A DNA stretch of 9,841 nucleotides from JAUICS01 sp964384335 (lineage in GTDB: Bacteria; Pseudomonadota; Alphaproteobacteria; Micavibrionales; Micavibrionaceae): the NCBI GenBank assembly GCA_964384335.1, contig CAYLKN010000052.1, positions 1 through 9,841 of the forward strand, read 5' to 3'. Shown here piece after piece: positions 1 through 8,900 of the stretch (within the stretch, counting starts at the first letter, position 1; every line of letters begins with the position of its first letter). The notes under the pieces were generated by a model. That model was not told where the DNA came from, did no database searches, and saw nothing but the letters and a program-made list of their open reading frames with translations. The position numbers were made by a program, and so were the translations under genes.

Positions 1-182
1 TTACGCCCTGATCAAAATTTCTTTATTTATTAACATCTCTTGCAGGAAACCAAACTTAAGATTTTACTTTAAGTAGAACTTTCCGAACCTGAAGCGCCTG
101 GCTTTTAATTTTTATTTTTTATTTTAAAACAATATTTTATTGATTTTTCTTAGTTTAAATAATTAACAAAGAATACATCCTT

Positions 183-210
183 TTGAATATGTCTTTAATT
201 CGTGTTTAAT
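183..210 (+). promoter_or_regulatory. possible sigma-70-like promoter
   Basis: TTGAAT (183-188) and TTTAAT (205-210) are separated by 16 bases, resembling -35 and -10 hexamers, and would give a leader of roughly 80 bases before the ATG at 299. In DNA this AT-rich such matches arise easily by chance, and other weak pairs exist nearby (for example TTGATT at 140-145), so this is only a candidate. Confidence 0.22.
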
Positions 211-246
211 TTATTTTTTGTTAACTAATCCGCGCCATACTGGAAC

Positions 247-263
247 TTAAAGTTAAACTTTAA
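247..263. repeat. perfect 7-bp inverted repeat upstream of the giant gene
   Basis: TTAAAGT (247-253) and ACTTTAA (257-263) are exact reverse complements separated by TAA. The left arm belongs to a 9-mer ACTTAAAGT (245-253) whose reverse complement ACTTTAAGT also occurs at 66-74. The dyad sits about 36 bases before the start codon and downstream of the candidate promoter, where a regulator site or a small leader hairpin would be plausible. The local AT bias makes a chance origin possible. Confidence 0.45.
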
Positions 264-272
264 TTTTGGATT

Positions 273-291
273 TCGGGCATAAATCGGGCAT
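273..291 (+). repeat. 8-bp direct repeat TCGGGCAT, period 11, next to the start codon
   Basis: TCGGGCAT occurs at 273-280 and again at 284-291, spaced 11 bases start to start, about one helical turn. The second copy ends 7 bases before the ATG at 299, in the place where a ribosome-binding site would be expected. No clear Shine-Dalgarno sequence (GGAG/AGGA) is present between 280 and 298, so the repeat may include the translation-initiation region or be an operator. Function is unknown. Confidence 0.4.
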
Positions 292-298
292 ATATAGC

Positions 299-1048
299 AT
301 GGCGCAGGAAGAAGATCAGAACCAGCCAAACGATCAGAGCAATCAAAACATATCTGTCGAAACGGTTCAGGTAAATATTGATCCCAACCGTATTTCAATT
401 GATAATGACACGGTAACACAGGCAGACCTTATCCTCGGCAAGAAAAATCATCTTCAGCGTCTTATGGATGGCGAGGCCACGGAAGGTGAAAGAGAGGAAG
501 AAGAAGGCGGTGGCGAGGCAACCTCCATAGGCGCTTTGGCGAAATCAGTTGCAATGGGCGACATAAGCCAGCTTTCCGAAGAAGGTGAGATTAGTTTTGC
601 CGAAGATATCCTGGTTGACGAAAGGGAAGAGGCAGAAGCCCAAAACCTGGAGCGGTCAGAAGCAAACAGATCACAAAACCTTGCATCCGAAACCCAAACA
701 GGTCAGAGAAACTCTCAGGGCAATTTATTTAATGCCGCCAGACAATCTGAAAACGCAGGCGGTCAGGACTCATCAGGCGCAGGCAATACTTCAGAAACAG
801 GTGAAGGCACACAGGGCGATGAAGACAGCGAGGGCGATCAACAGGAACAGGAAGATAATGAAGAGGGCGCAAACACACAAAATGTTGCGGGCGTCACAGA
901 CCCTTCACAAATAAACATGGCGCAGGCAACCGATGCGTCCACACTTTCCGAAACCAGTCCTGCTGCGGCAGACACAAAACAGACATCAGCCGCATCCGAT
1001 GAAGGCCAGTCTGAAAACAGCGGCGGTGAAAAAACATCCGACGACGTA
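299..1048 (+). other. disordered acidic N-terminal region of the giant protein
   Basis: Residues 1-250 are dominated by Gln, Asn, Ser, Glu, Gly, Thr and Ala with very few large hydrophobics. The exceptions are short segments such as VQVNIDPNRISI, LILGKKNHLQRLM and IGALAKSVAMGDISQL. There is no hydrophobic stretch long enough to be a signal peptide or membrane anchor. Such leaders occur on large type I-secreted proteins and can be tethering or linker segments, but no LapA-type retention module is recognisable. The conserved-looking patch around residues 19-55 would be the best part to compare between homologues. Confidence 0.75.
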
Positions 1049-2622
1049 AAAGAGGCCCTTGAAGAAGAAAAGGCTGAAGAAAAGGCTAAAGAAGAGGCGA
1101 AAGCTGAGGAGAAAGAACAGAAAGAGAAAGAGAAAGAGGAAGAAGAAGAGGAGCAGGAAAAACAGGAAGAAGAACAGTCGGAACAGGATTTTATAGAAGA
1201 AAAACCAGACAATGTGTCTGAAGTCTTTCAGTTTATTAAAGACAACAAAATTGATTTGAAAGAAGCCGGAGAATATCTTTCCGAATTTACGTCGGTTAAT
1301 AGTTCACTGGGAACGCAATATGCAAAACTTTTTAAAACAGGTCTTTTAAAAGCAAGCGAAGCCGCATTTGTTGTCAACGAAATCGAAAACGGATCATTTA
1401 CACGGACACACGCCGAAGAACTTATTGTTTTGACTGATGAAAATATTATCGGGCCGGAGACACTTCTCACGGTTGCCGGTTTCTTTACAAAACCAGATCT
1501 TGATATACCGGTGGCCGATACGTTTCTGGGATTAATCGGCAGCCAGTCAATTTCGGAAGATCTGGCACAAAATCTTGCATCCAAAACGCAAAATGCCAAC
1601 ACTTTTGAAATCCTTAATAAATTCTTCTTTTTGAGCATAAGTGATACAATCTCGGACAATCCGTTTATCAAAACCCTTGAAAACATAGGGGATAATAGAT
1701 TCAGTTTTTCCATGCTGGAAAACATGACGAATGCCATTAATCTTGGAAATGCAAATGGGGAAGCTCTCGATATTCTGAACACCCTTCTTGCCGAAAATGT
1801 TATTTCACCCGCACAGGCCGCAAAGTTTATCAATGAAGCTGAGCAGAATACGGCATTTACACAAGCCCCGGCCCGGCTGTTAGACTTCGTAGAGAATAAC
1901 GGAATTGGAATTCAGGATGCAACACAGCTTCTTGAAAATATTAACTTAAATGACATTACGAAGTCTGTTGCAGAATCCATTGTTTTGCAAACAATTAATG
2001 GCGATCTGATTGTTCAGGATGCACTCAGTTTTTCAGGCGATATTCCTGCATCCGGTGTCGGGTTCGACGTTCTTAATGTGTTACTGGAGTATAATGGCGA
2101 GGAGTTTGTAAAAGACGGAACCATTACAAAACTTGTCGGCCTTGCCGCAAACGGATTTTTAAGCGCGGATCAACTGACCGATATCGTGCTGGCCGCTGCC
2201 AATGAAGCAATACCTGCCGACCTTGGCGCAGTGTTGCTGGATTTGTCCGCCGTTCAGTTTATTTCACCCCAAGACAGCATAGAAATTGCAGAGCAGATAA
2301 TTCTTGCGGGCGGTGCCAACCCTGCGGTGGAGATAGTTTTTGCCAGTCTGGAGACACAGGATATAAGTCTTCTGACGGCAAGCCGCCTGATCGCCGTTGA
2401 ATACCAGAGCCCGCCACATGACGGATCGGTAGAGGAATATCTTGGTTATATTAAAAATGCTTCATCGGACACAGAGATTGATCAGGCTTTAATATTACTG
2501 GAAACACTGTCCGTCGATGCCAGCTCCGGAGCCCGTGTCATCACCGAAGAGCTGTCGGCATTAATCGCCGAAAATGCCACGGGCAGTTTTGCAACTTTTA
2601 CCGATCTGGTTAATTTTACAAT
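299..2622 (+). CDS. giant repeat protein, N-terminal part (continues across assembly gap)
   Basis: This is the 5' part of one very large gene, 774 complete codons up to the run of Ns. I prefer the ATG at 299 (MAQEEDQNQP...) over an in-frame TTG at 266, because the 11 extra residues look like translated leader. No strong ribosome-binding site supports either start. There is no signal peptide: the N-terminus is hydrophilic and acidic. Residues 1-250 are low complexity, about 251-296 form a Glu/Lys-rich segment, and from about residue 304 the sequence is regular amphipathic helix rich in Leu, Ile, Ala, Asp and Asn. The end of this part (2060 onward) is a super-repeat copy that continues after the gap, which ties it to the frame resuming at 2724. 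No cysteine is seen. Likely a secreted or surface-exposed structural or adhesive protein (inference). I recognise no named family for the repeats. Confidence 0.93.
1049..1186 (+). other. Glu/Lys-rich charged helix (single-alpha-helix or coiled-coil-like)
   Basis: About 46 residues, starting KEALEEEKAEEK and ending EEEQSEQ, consist almost only of Glu, Lys, Gln and Ala. The coding strand is accordingly almost pure purine (GAA, GAG and AAA codons). Acidic/basic alternation of this kind usually forms an isolated charged helix acting as a rigid spacer. Here it lies exactly between the disordered leader and the first helical repeats. Low-complexity DNA of this kind can also change length by slippage. 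Confidence 0.7.
1208..2059 (+). repeat. first, degenerate helical repeats of the array (~284 aa)
   Basis: This stretch directly after the charged helix already shows the pattern of the later repeats: short amphipathic helices ending in ENGSF, ENVIS or NGDLI-type turns, each followed by an A-x-x-L-L or A-E-x-I helix (for example SPAQAAKFINEAEQ, VAESIVLQTINGDLIVQDAL). A GTQY motif near 1312 resembles a worn form of the GEPY motif found downstream. Its length is close to one super-repeat, so it may be a diverged unit, but no internal boundary can be fixed by eye. Confidence 0.55.
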
Positions 2623-2903
2623 NNNNNNNNNNNNNNNNNNNNNNNNNNNNNNNNNNNNNNNNNNNNNNNNNNNNNNNNNNNNNNNNNNNNNNNNNNNNNN
2701 NNNNNNNNNNNNNNNNNNNNNNACTGGATCAGGCCACGGAAACTGACATCCAGACTTTTTTCATTATTGCTTCGGGAACCGAACCTTATGAGGGGGCAAT
2801 TGAAGATGCGCTCCTGGCGATTGAAAACGGAAATGAAGGAAGCGTTATTGCAGAGCTTTTGCTTAATATAAGCTCCGGCGGTATTTCCGCGGTAACGGCT
2901 GAA
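2060..2903 (+). repeat. super-repeat copy 1, interrupted by the N gap
   Basis: The type-1 half (2060-2371, 104 aa) carries GEEF at the GEPY position. The type-2 half starts about 2372 with SPPHDGS in place of GEPYSGA and then DASSGAR (2516-2536), matching DANSGSR in copies 2 and 7. The Ns fall inside this type-2 half. The sequence after the gap (TETDIQTFFIIAS..., TEPYEGA at 2778-2798) aligns with the continuation of type-2 in the intact copies (STEIQSLETFVDT...). This is the evidence that both sides of the gap belong to one gene. Boundaries are set by eye from the motif positions. Confidence 0.65.
2623..2722. other. assembly gap (100 Ns) inside the giant gene
   Basis: Exactly 100 Ns interrupt the coding sequence. 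The reading frame before the gap begins codons at positions congruent to 2 mod 3 and after the gap at 0 mod 3, so 100 bases cannot be the true length if the gene is intact; the true length must be a multiple of 3. Carrying the upstream frame through the Ns gives a false stop near 2746. Alignment with intact repeat copies predicts about 57 missing bases. Confidence 0.95.
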
Positions 2904-5900
2904 AATATCATTATTCATCTGCAAACTGCCACAGGAAACGGAGAGACATACAATACGCTTGTCGAGCATGTCATAGATAATTTTATTTCCGACAGCGCTG
3001 CCAACTCTTTATCCATAACATTACAAAACAATCCGGAATTTGATTTTTCCGATCTTGAAACCGTAAACCTCTTTATCGAAAACAGGATTGAAAACGGACC
3101 TGTCCCTGCCACATTCATGGATAATTTTACTTCTGCGCTGGCCCACAACAATGTGGCAACAGATCAGGCAATGAACAGTCTCGCTCTTATCTCAAATAAT
3201 CAGGCATCTTATGTTGATATTGAACTTCTTTTTGAAATTGCGACAAGTGGAGGATTAACAACAGAAGAGCTGGATAAGCTTATAACTCTTACTGAAAACA
3301 ATACGCTTTCAGGCAACGAACTTAATTCCGTTCTTACTGTCCTTGATAACGGGCTTCCGCATGCGGATGCGTTAAGTGATCTGATCACGATTATAGATAA
3401 TAATCCTTCTGAAGCTACCGAAGCGGTGGCGCTTTTACAGACCAATACAAATGCAAATATTACAGAAAATCTATCGGATAAACTTTTTGACACTGTCATA
3501 AACCACCCGATGACTCTGGACCAGGCCGAAAGTCTCTCCGGTTTTGTCGGAACCACGGATGTAAATCCGGGCACAGCCTCCCTCTGGCTTGATCTTCACC
3601 GGGTCGGAAAAATCAACCTTGTTCAGAATGATGACCTGTTGTCCAGAATCCCGGGGGGCCTGAAATATGACGGTATCCTGAATGACTTTATGACCATTCT
3701 GGACGGCACGGCAAGATCTGCATCTGATATGCTGAATATCTGGGATTCTGTTGATAATGCCAATATTGATGAGGCGGTATCGGAGCGGATTTTTAATCTG
3801 CTTGGCCAGAGTGTGTTTACAGTTAATGAAATTGATGCGTTTGCAAATGAAGTCGGCACAACAGATATATTGAACCCGGATGCGGAGCATATTCTGGATG
3901 CGCTGGACAGCTTCGGGGAAGCTTACGATGATGTACTTGGGAATTATGTCTCTCTTGTAACGAGTGATAAGGCAACCGGAGGCGAAATTGCAGATATCTT
4001 TGAACTTGTTTCCGACCCGGCGGTTAACGCATCTGTAGCTGAAAAAATATATCTTGAGATAAACAGCGGCGACGGCGGATTTAACCCCACAACGGCTTAT
4101 AAGCTGGCTCTTTCAGTCCAAAGCCTTAATTTCTCAAATGAAAATGCGGAAATTCTGCTGGATAACCTCGGCGGAAATCTTGATGACGCAGATCTGGACA
4201 GGATTATTGATGTTGCCGACCAGGGCGAACCTTATTCCGGCGCACTCAATCAATTCACAGGGTATATCGATACTCAGAGCAATAGTTCTGAAATTGTCGA
4301 TCTTCTTGAAATACTTGCCAACGATGCCAATTCCGGCAGCCGCAAAATTAATGAGGCTCTGGCAGAAAGCATTGCCGATAACGTCGGCACTGATTTCGAG
4401 ACTATGACTGAACTGGCCGGCGATGTAATCAGCGGTAACATTTATACAACAACGCTTGAAAACATTGTTACGGCCAAGGCAACCGGCGGCAACAACTTTG
4501 GGTCAACGGAGATTCAATCCCTGGAAACGTTTGTCGATACGCATGAAAGCACGGGACAGGTATTTAAGGATTTCCTTGAGAACTGGTCACAGGCCCTTGC
4601 ATCAGGCGGGCTTGATGGCGGCCGCGCCATGACACTTTTAAGCCTGACACCATCCGAATCCTCATTTCTGACAGGTCAAAACCTTACTGCGGAACTGGGA
4701 GACGGAATCACCCTTTCCCAATATGACAAAGTTATTTCCTTTATAGATACTGAAGGGCCTGATCCATCAGTTATGGAAGGCATTACAAATGCGTTGGTTG
4801 CCGATAAAATCACAGGTGAAAGCCTTGATATCCTTATCGATATTATTGATGCAAACATTGCAAATGCTGAAGCCGTAAGAGATTTAACGGGTCAGATTAA
4901 TCCGGACGGCACACAGGATATTCCATCTGATAATCTGAATGATTTCCTGACTTTGGTTCGGGATGCAGGTTTAAATCTGCCTGATATTAATGATTTTATC
5001 GCCGGCGCACTGCAATCCGGTAACGGAGATCAGCTTTTAAATGCCGTTATGGATGCCGCTCAGGCCGGCGATATCTCGAATCCGCTTGCGGCACATCTTT
5101 TTGAACAAAGTTTGGGGCCGGACAATCTGAATTTCGACTCAACAATCAAGATGCTGGCTAAAATCGGTATTGATTTTAATGAATCGGACATACAGGCAAT
5201 TGCCGATTTCAGTGAGAACCTGTCCGGTACCTTTGACGTGACTGCGCTTTTATCCGCCCTTATCGACAGCGTTGATAATAACGATCTTGAAAGCCAGCAT
5301 ATTCTGGAAATACTTGATCTTGTTGAAAACCAGTCTGATTTGACGGTTGCGGACGCAGAGACTTTACTGACCGGTAATTCAGGAGGACCGATGGTTCTCT
5401 TTTCCTCTTTGAAAGATCTTCTAAATCTGGGCAATTCAGATCTGGATGCTGCTGACACGGCAAGAATTCTAAAAACAGTCTCCAACGGGAATTTGTCCGA
5501 TTCAGATATTGTAAAGCTTGTTAATGCCGCAAATCTCGGCGAACCATACGCAGATGCATTTGAAGAGTTTATGAATCTCGTTGACACTGCCAACGGGATA
5601 GATGGCACAGAGGCATCCTCGATCCTTGAAAAGCTCTCGGACACTGATGTTGAGGGCGGAACCGCAGAGACAATACACGATACCCTTGCCTCAGGCGAAG
5701 GAGGATTCAACGAAGCTGATGCGCTTCGCGTGGCGACGATGAACGCGGATCAGATAATTGATACGCCAACTGCGGATGCTTTGCTGAACGCGCTGGCACA
5801 TGGCCTGGATAGTGCAGGATTAAACCAGCTTCTTGATATTTCCGAAACACCGGGGGAAAAGTTTCAGGATGTCCTTAAAGATGCAGCGGATATGATCACA

Positions 5901-8900
5901 GGCGGCAGCATCGCAGGTGATGTCATTGATTTTGTCAATACTCTGCATGACCCGGGTATTACTGACGGTCCCGCCGAACGCATTTTTGATGCCTGGCAAT
6001 CCAGCACTGTACCGCCTCATGAATTTAACCTCATTGCAAATGAAGCCCTTGCCGATCATATTTCAGATGAGAAAGCGGCAGATCTGGCAGAGTATTCCCT
6101 GACCGGTAACAACTTCTCGGTGGCCGATCTGGGATCTGCCGCAACTGTTATTAATGCCATTGTTTCGGGGGAGGGGGTGCCAAAATCCTTTATCGATAAA
6201 TGGTCGGATGCCCTAGCCTCCAACTCAATCAATAATTTTAATTCAGATGCCGTGCAACCCCTTCAGGCAATTCAGGATCAGAGTGATGTTGATTATACGC
6301 ACATTGAAACAATTCTGGATATTCAGACGATACAAGGGACGTTGTACGGATCCGGCTATGAATCTTTTAATGATTTCATGGACAGAATTACGGATAATAC
6401 TTTAACAGGCCAGGAAGCCGCCGATATTTACACCCAGCTTGCGAATACAAACATAAGCGAACCGAATGCAGAGTTGATCCATGATAAAATCGCGGATTTA
6501 ACAATTAATGGTACAGATGCGTTGCGCCTTGCGACACTTGGCGCTGGCGGCGATTTACCTGCAAATGCCCTTACACGGGTGTTGAACACAGCAAACATTG
6601 CAAGCGATAGTACGAATTTGAATGACTGGCTTGATTTCGCTGAAAATGTAGGTGAACGCTTTACAGACGCTATTTTTGACGCGCTTAACAATGCAACTGA
6701 AGATCCGTATGAAGGTCAGTATCTTGAGCTTTTATACAACACACATGACACAGGCGCCTTTCCTGACACCGCCGATGCTGAAAAATTCTTTGATGCCGCT
6801 GTTTCTGTAAAACCGGATCTTTCAAAGTATCTAAGCTTATTGAGCGAGGCTGTAAAAGGTAATATTTCAGGCGACAAAGCGGCGGGACTTACCGATATCT
6901 TGAACGCCGATGAGATTAACAGTGTCGGCAGTGCCATTGATACCATTGTTACATCCGATGGCGCCAGCAAAGCCTTTATCGACAAATGGGCCGGGGCAGT
7001 AATTGATGGCTATGTTCTAAATGCCGCAGGCAGCGCAATCAATCTGCTTACCGTTATTCAGCAAACCGACGTGACACCTGCCCAGATTGAGACCTTATTA
7101 GATTTCCAGATCGCGGATAATAAACCTTATGGGACGGACGACGAGGCCCTGAATGAATTTATCGCCCTGGTGAACGATAATACGCTTACAGGCCAGGAAG
7201 CCGCTGATATTTACACTCAACTGGCGGATCCCGATGTTGCCCCCGCCACCGCCGAAGCCATACATGATGCCCTGGCGGCAACTGATACAAATGACCAGCT
7301 CTCCCCGCAAGGGGCGCTTGATCTTGCGTCCGTGGTGGCAGATGCAACAAACACGGTCATCGATAACACTTTTGCACAAGATCTTCTGAACGGGCTAACG
7401 CAAGTTACGTTTCGGGATGATGATATCCGGAAAATAATTTACGTCGCCCAGGAAGGGGAGCCTTATCCGGGCGCCGCAGAAGACTTTTTTAATTATATGA
7501 GCAGTGAAATGGGGGCAGGGGTCGTCGCCGTCGATCGGGTTGGCGATCTGCTTGTTGACTTAACCGACAGCTTAACCGCACAGGAAACTGGCTCCGTCAA
7601 TGATTTAAATGCAACTCAGCTTGCAGAAATCGGCAATGCCCTGAACTCAGTATACCTTACAAATTCTGCCTCTGCGGAATTCTCTGAATTAATTAATGAA
7701 ATGCAGGCCGGTAAAATATCGCCCGATGCCATGACGAACTTATTCGTTACTTACGATCAGGATAATGGGAATACCTTCCTTCACGGCGATTTGGCGCAGG
7801 TGAATAGTTTCCTTGACAGTCAAACTCCCGGTACAGAACTGACATCCATGATGGATGCCTGGTCACAGGCCCTTGCCGAAGATTATATAAGTACTTTGAC
7901 GGCCAAGGATATGCTTGATTTCATACCTGACGATTTAAGCCTTTCTCAAGTTGAAACCTTATCGAATATTGCGGGCAGTGAACCTTACGCAAATGCAGTT
8001 GACGATGTCGTCTCACGAATAAAGACCGGCAGTTTCAGTGATCCTGGCGAGGCCGTAACATTGTTGAACGACATTCACAATGCCTCGGAAATGACAACAC
8101 AGATCGCGCAGGATCTTATCGATGCGTATGATAAGGGCTATGATTTTGATGAGATGCAGGCGTTCTTAACTACACTGAACGGATCGGATCTGGACTCAAC
8201 CCAGGCGCAGGCCATAATGGATTATCTAACGGATGTCGCTATCCCGGCCGCACAGGCGCAAACAATCATAAATACAAATCCGTCGAACCTTGCCTATAAT
8301 CCGGAAAGCGGTAATTTCTACCAATATGTTGCGAGCGCGGAAAATTACAATACGGCGCAATCCAACGCCGCATCCATGAGCCTTTACGGGGAAAACGGTC
8401 ATCTGGCCACAATTACATCCGGGTCAGAAAATAACACGATCGACGCTTTGATCAACGATCGATCAAACAGAACATTTCTGGGCGGATCGGATGAAGCTAA
8501 TGAAGGAACCTGGAAATGGATTGACGGCGCAGAGGCAGGACAGGTTTTCTATGATAGTGGCGCGGGCATCGGATATGAGAACTTCGTGGCCGGCGAGCCC
8601 AACAATGACACAGGGTCTTATAATGCCCTTGTTATGCGCAGTGGCGGAAAATGGGAGGATGGCGCTCTGAATAGCGGAAATGTCAGTGAATATGTCGTTG
8701 AATTTGATGGCGCCGCTGTACTGTCAGGCTTTGCGGCAACAAATACTGCCCTCGACAGTGCCCCGGAAACCGATCTTGTGGGTCAATTAGTGGGCCATCT
8801 TGGAACCAATTTAACCGCTGATCAGGTTGTCGAAATTCTCTCACTCGTCCAGACACATGGTTCACTTGATGCGAATGAAATGGTTTCTATTCTGGCCGAT

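Larger units (their letters stand above)
1..298. other. AT-rich upstream non-coding region
   Basis: No credible gene is present here. The longest reverse frame touching base 1 is about 20 codons. The sequence is much richer in A and T than the gene that follows, with long T runs around 103-126, as expected for an intergenic and leader region. It contains several short dyads built on ACTTAAAGT/ACTTTAAGT and a short direct repeat just before the start codon, listed separately. Where the upstream neighbouring gene ends cannot be seen. Confidence 0.7.

Noticed and set aside
1..66. Short reverse frame ending at TAA (1-3), possibly the end of an upstream gene
   Set aside because: It would be only about 20 codons before meeting another stop and lies in AT-rich DNA; nothing supports it as coding.
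92..126. AAGC-GCCTG-GCTT hairpin followed by a T-rich run, as a rho-independent terminator
   Set aside because: The stem is only 4 bp and the T-rich run lies in generally AT-rich DNA. No upstream gene on this strand is visible to need it.
266..298. In-frame TTG start at 266 adding 11 residues
   Set aside because: TTG is a rarer start, there is no ribosome-binding site before it, and the extra residues are translated leader repeats (TCGGGCAT). The ATG at 299 is preferred, though not proven.
585..914. Second + strand open frame of 109 codons overlapping the N-terminal region
   Set aside because: It is an out-of-frame reading of the low-complexity region and gives a basic, compositionally odd peptide; no initiation signal supports it.
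838..1833. Long reverse-strand open frames, including a Ser-rich one opposite the Glu/Lys segment
   Set aside because: They are the antisense of GAA/GAG/AAA codons and of the helical repeats. They show no start signal and no independent domain, and overlap a clearly coding + frame. The same holds for the other reverse frames from 2900 to 9832.
2723..2746. Stop codon just after the N gap, suggesting a protein ending at 2746 or a frameshift
   Set aside because: The stop appears only if the upstream frame is carried through an arbitrary 100 Ns. The neighbouring frame stays open for 2,372 codons and continues the same repeat module.
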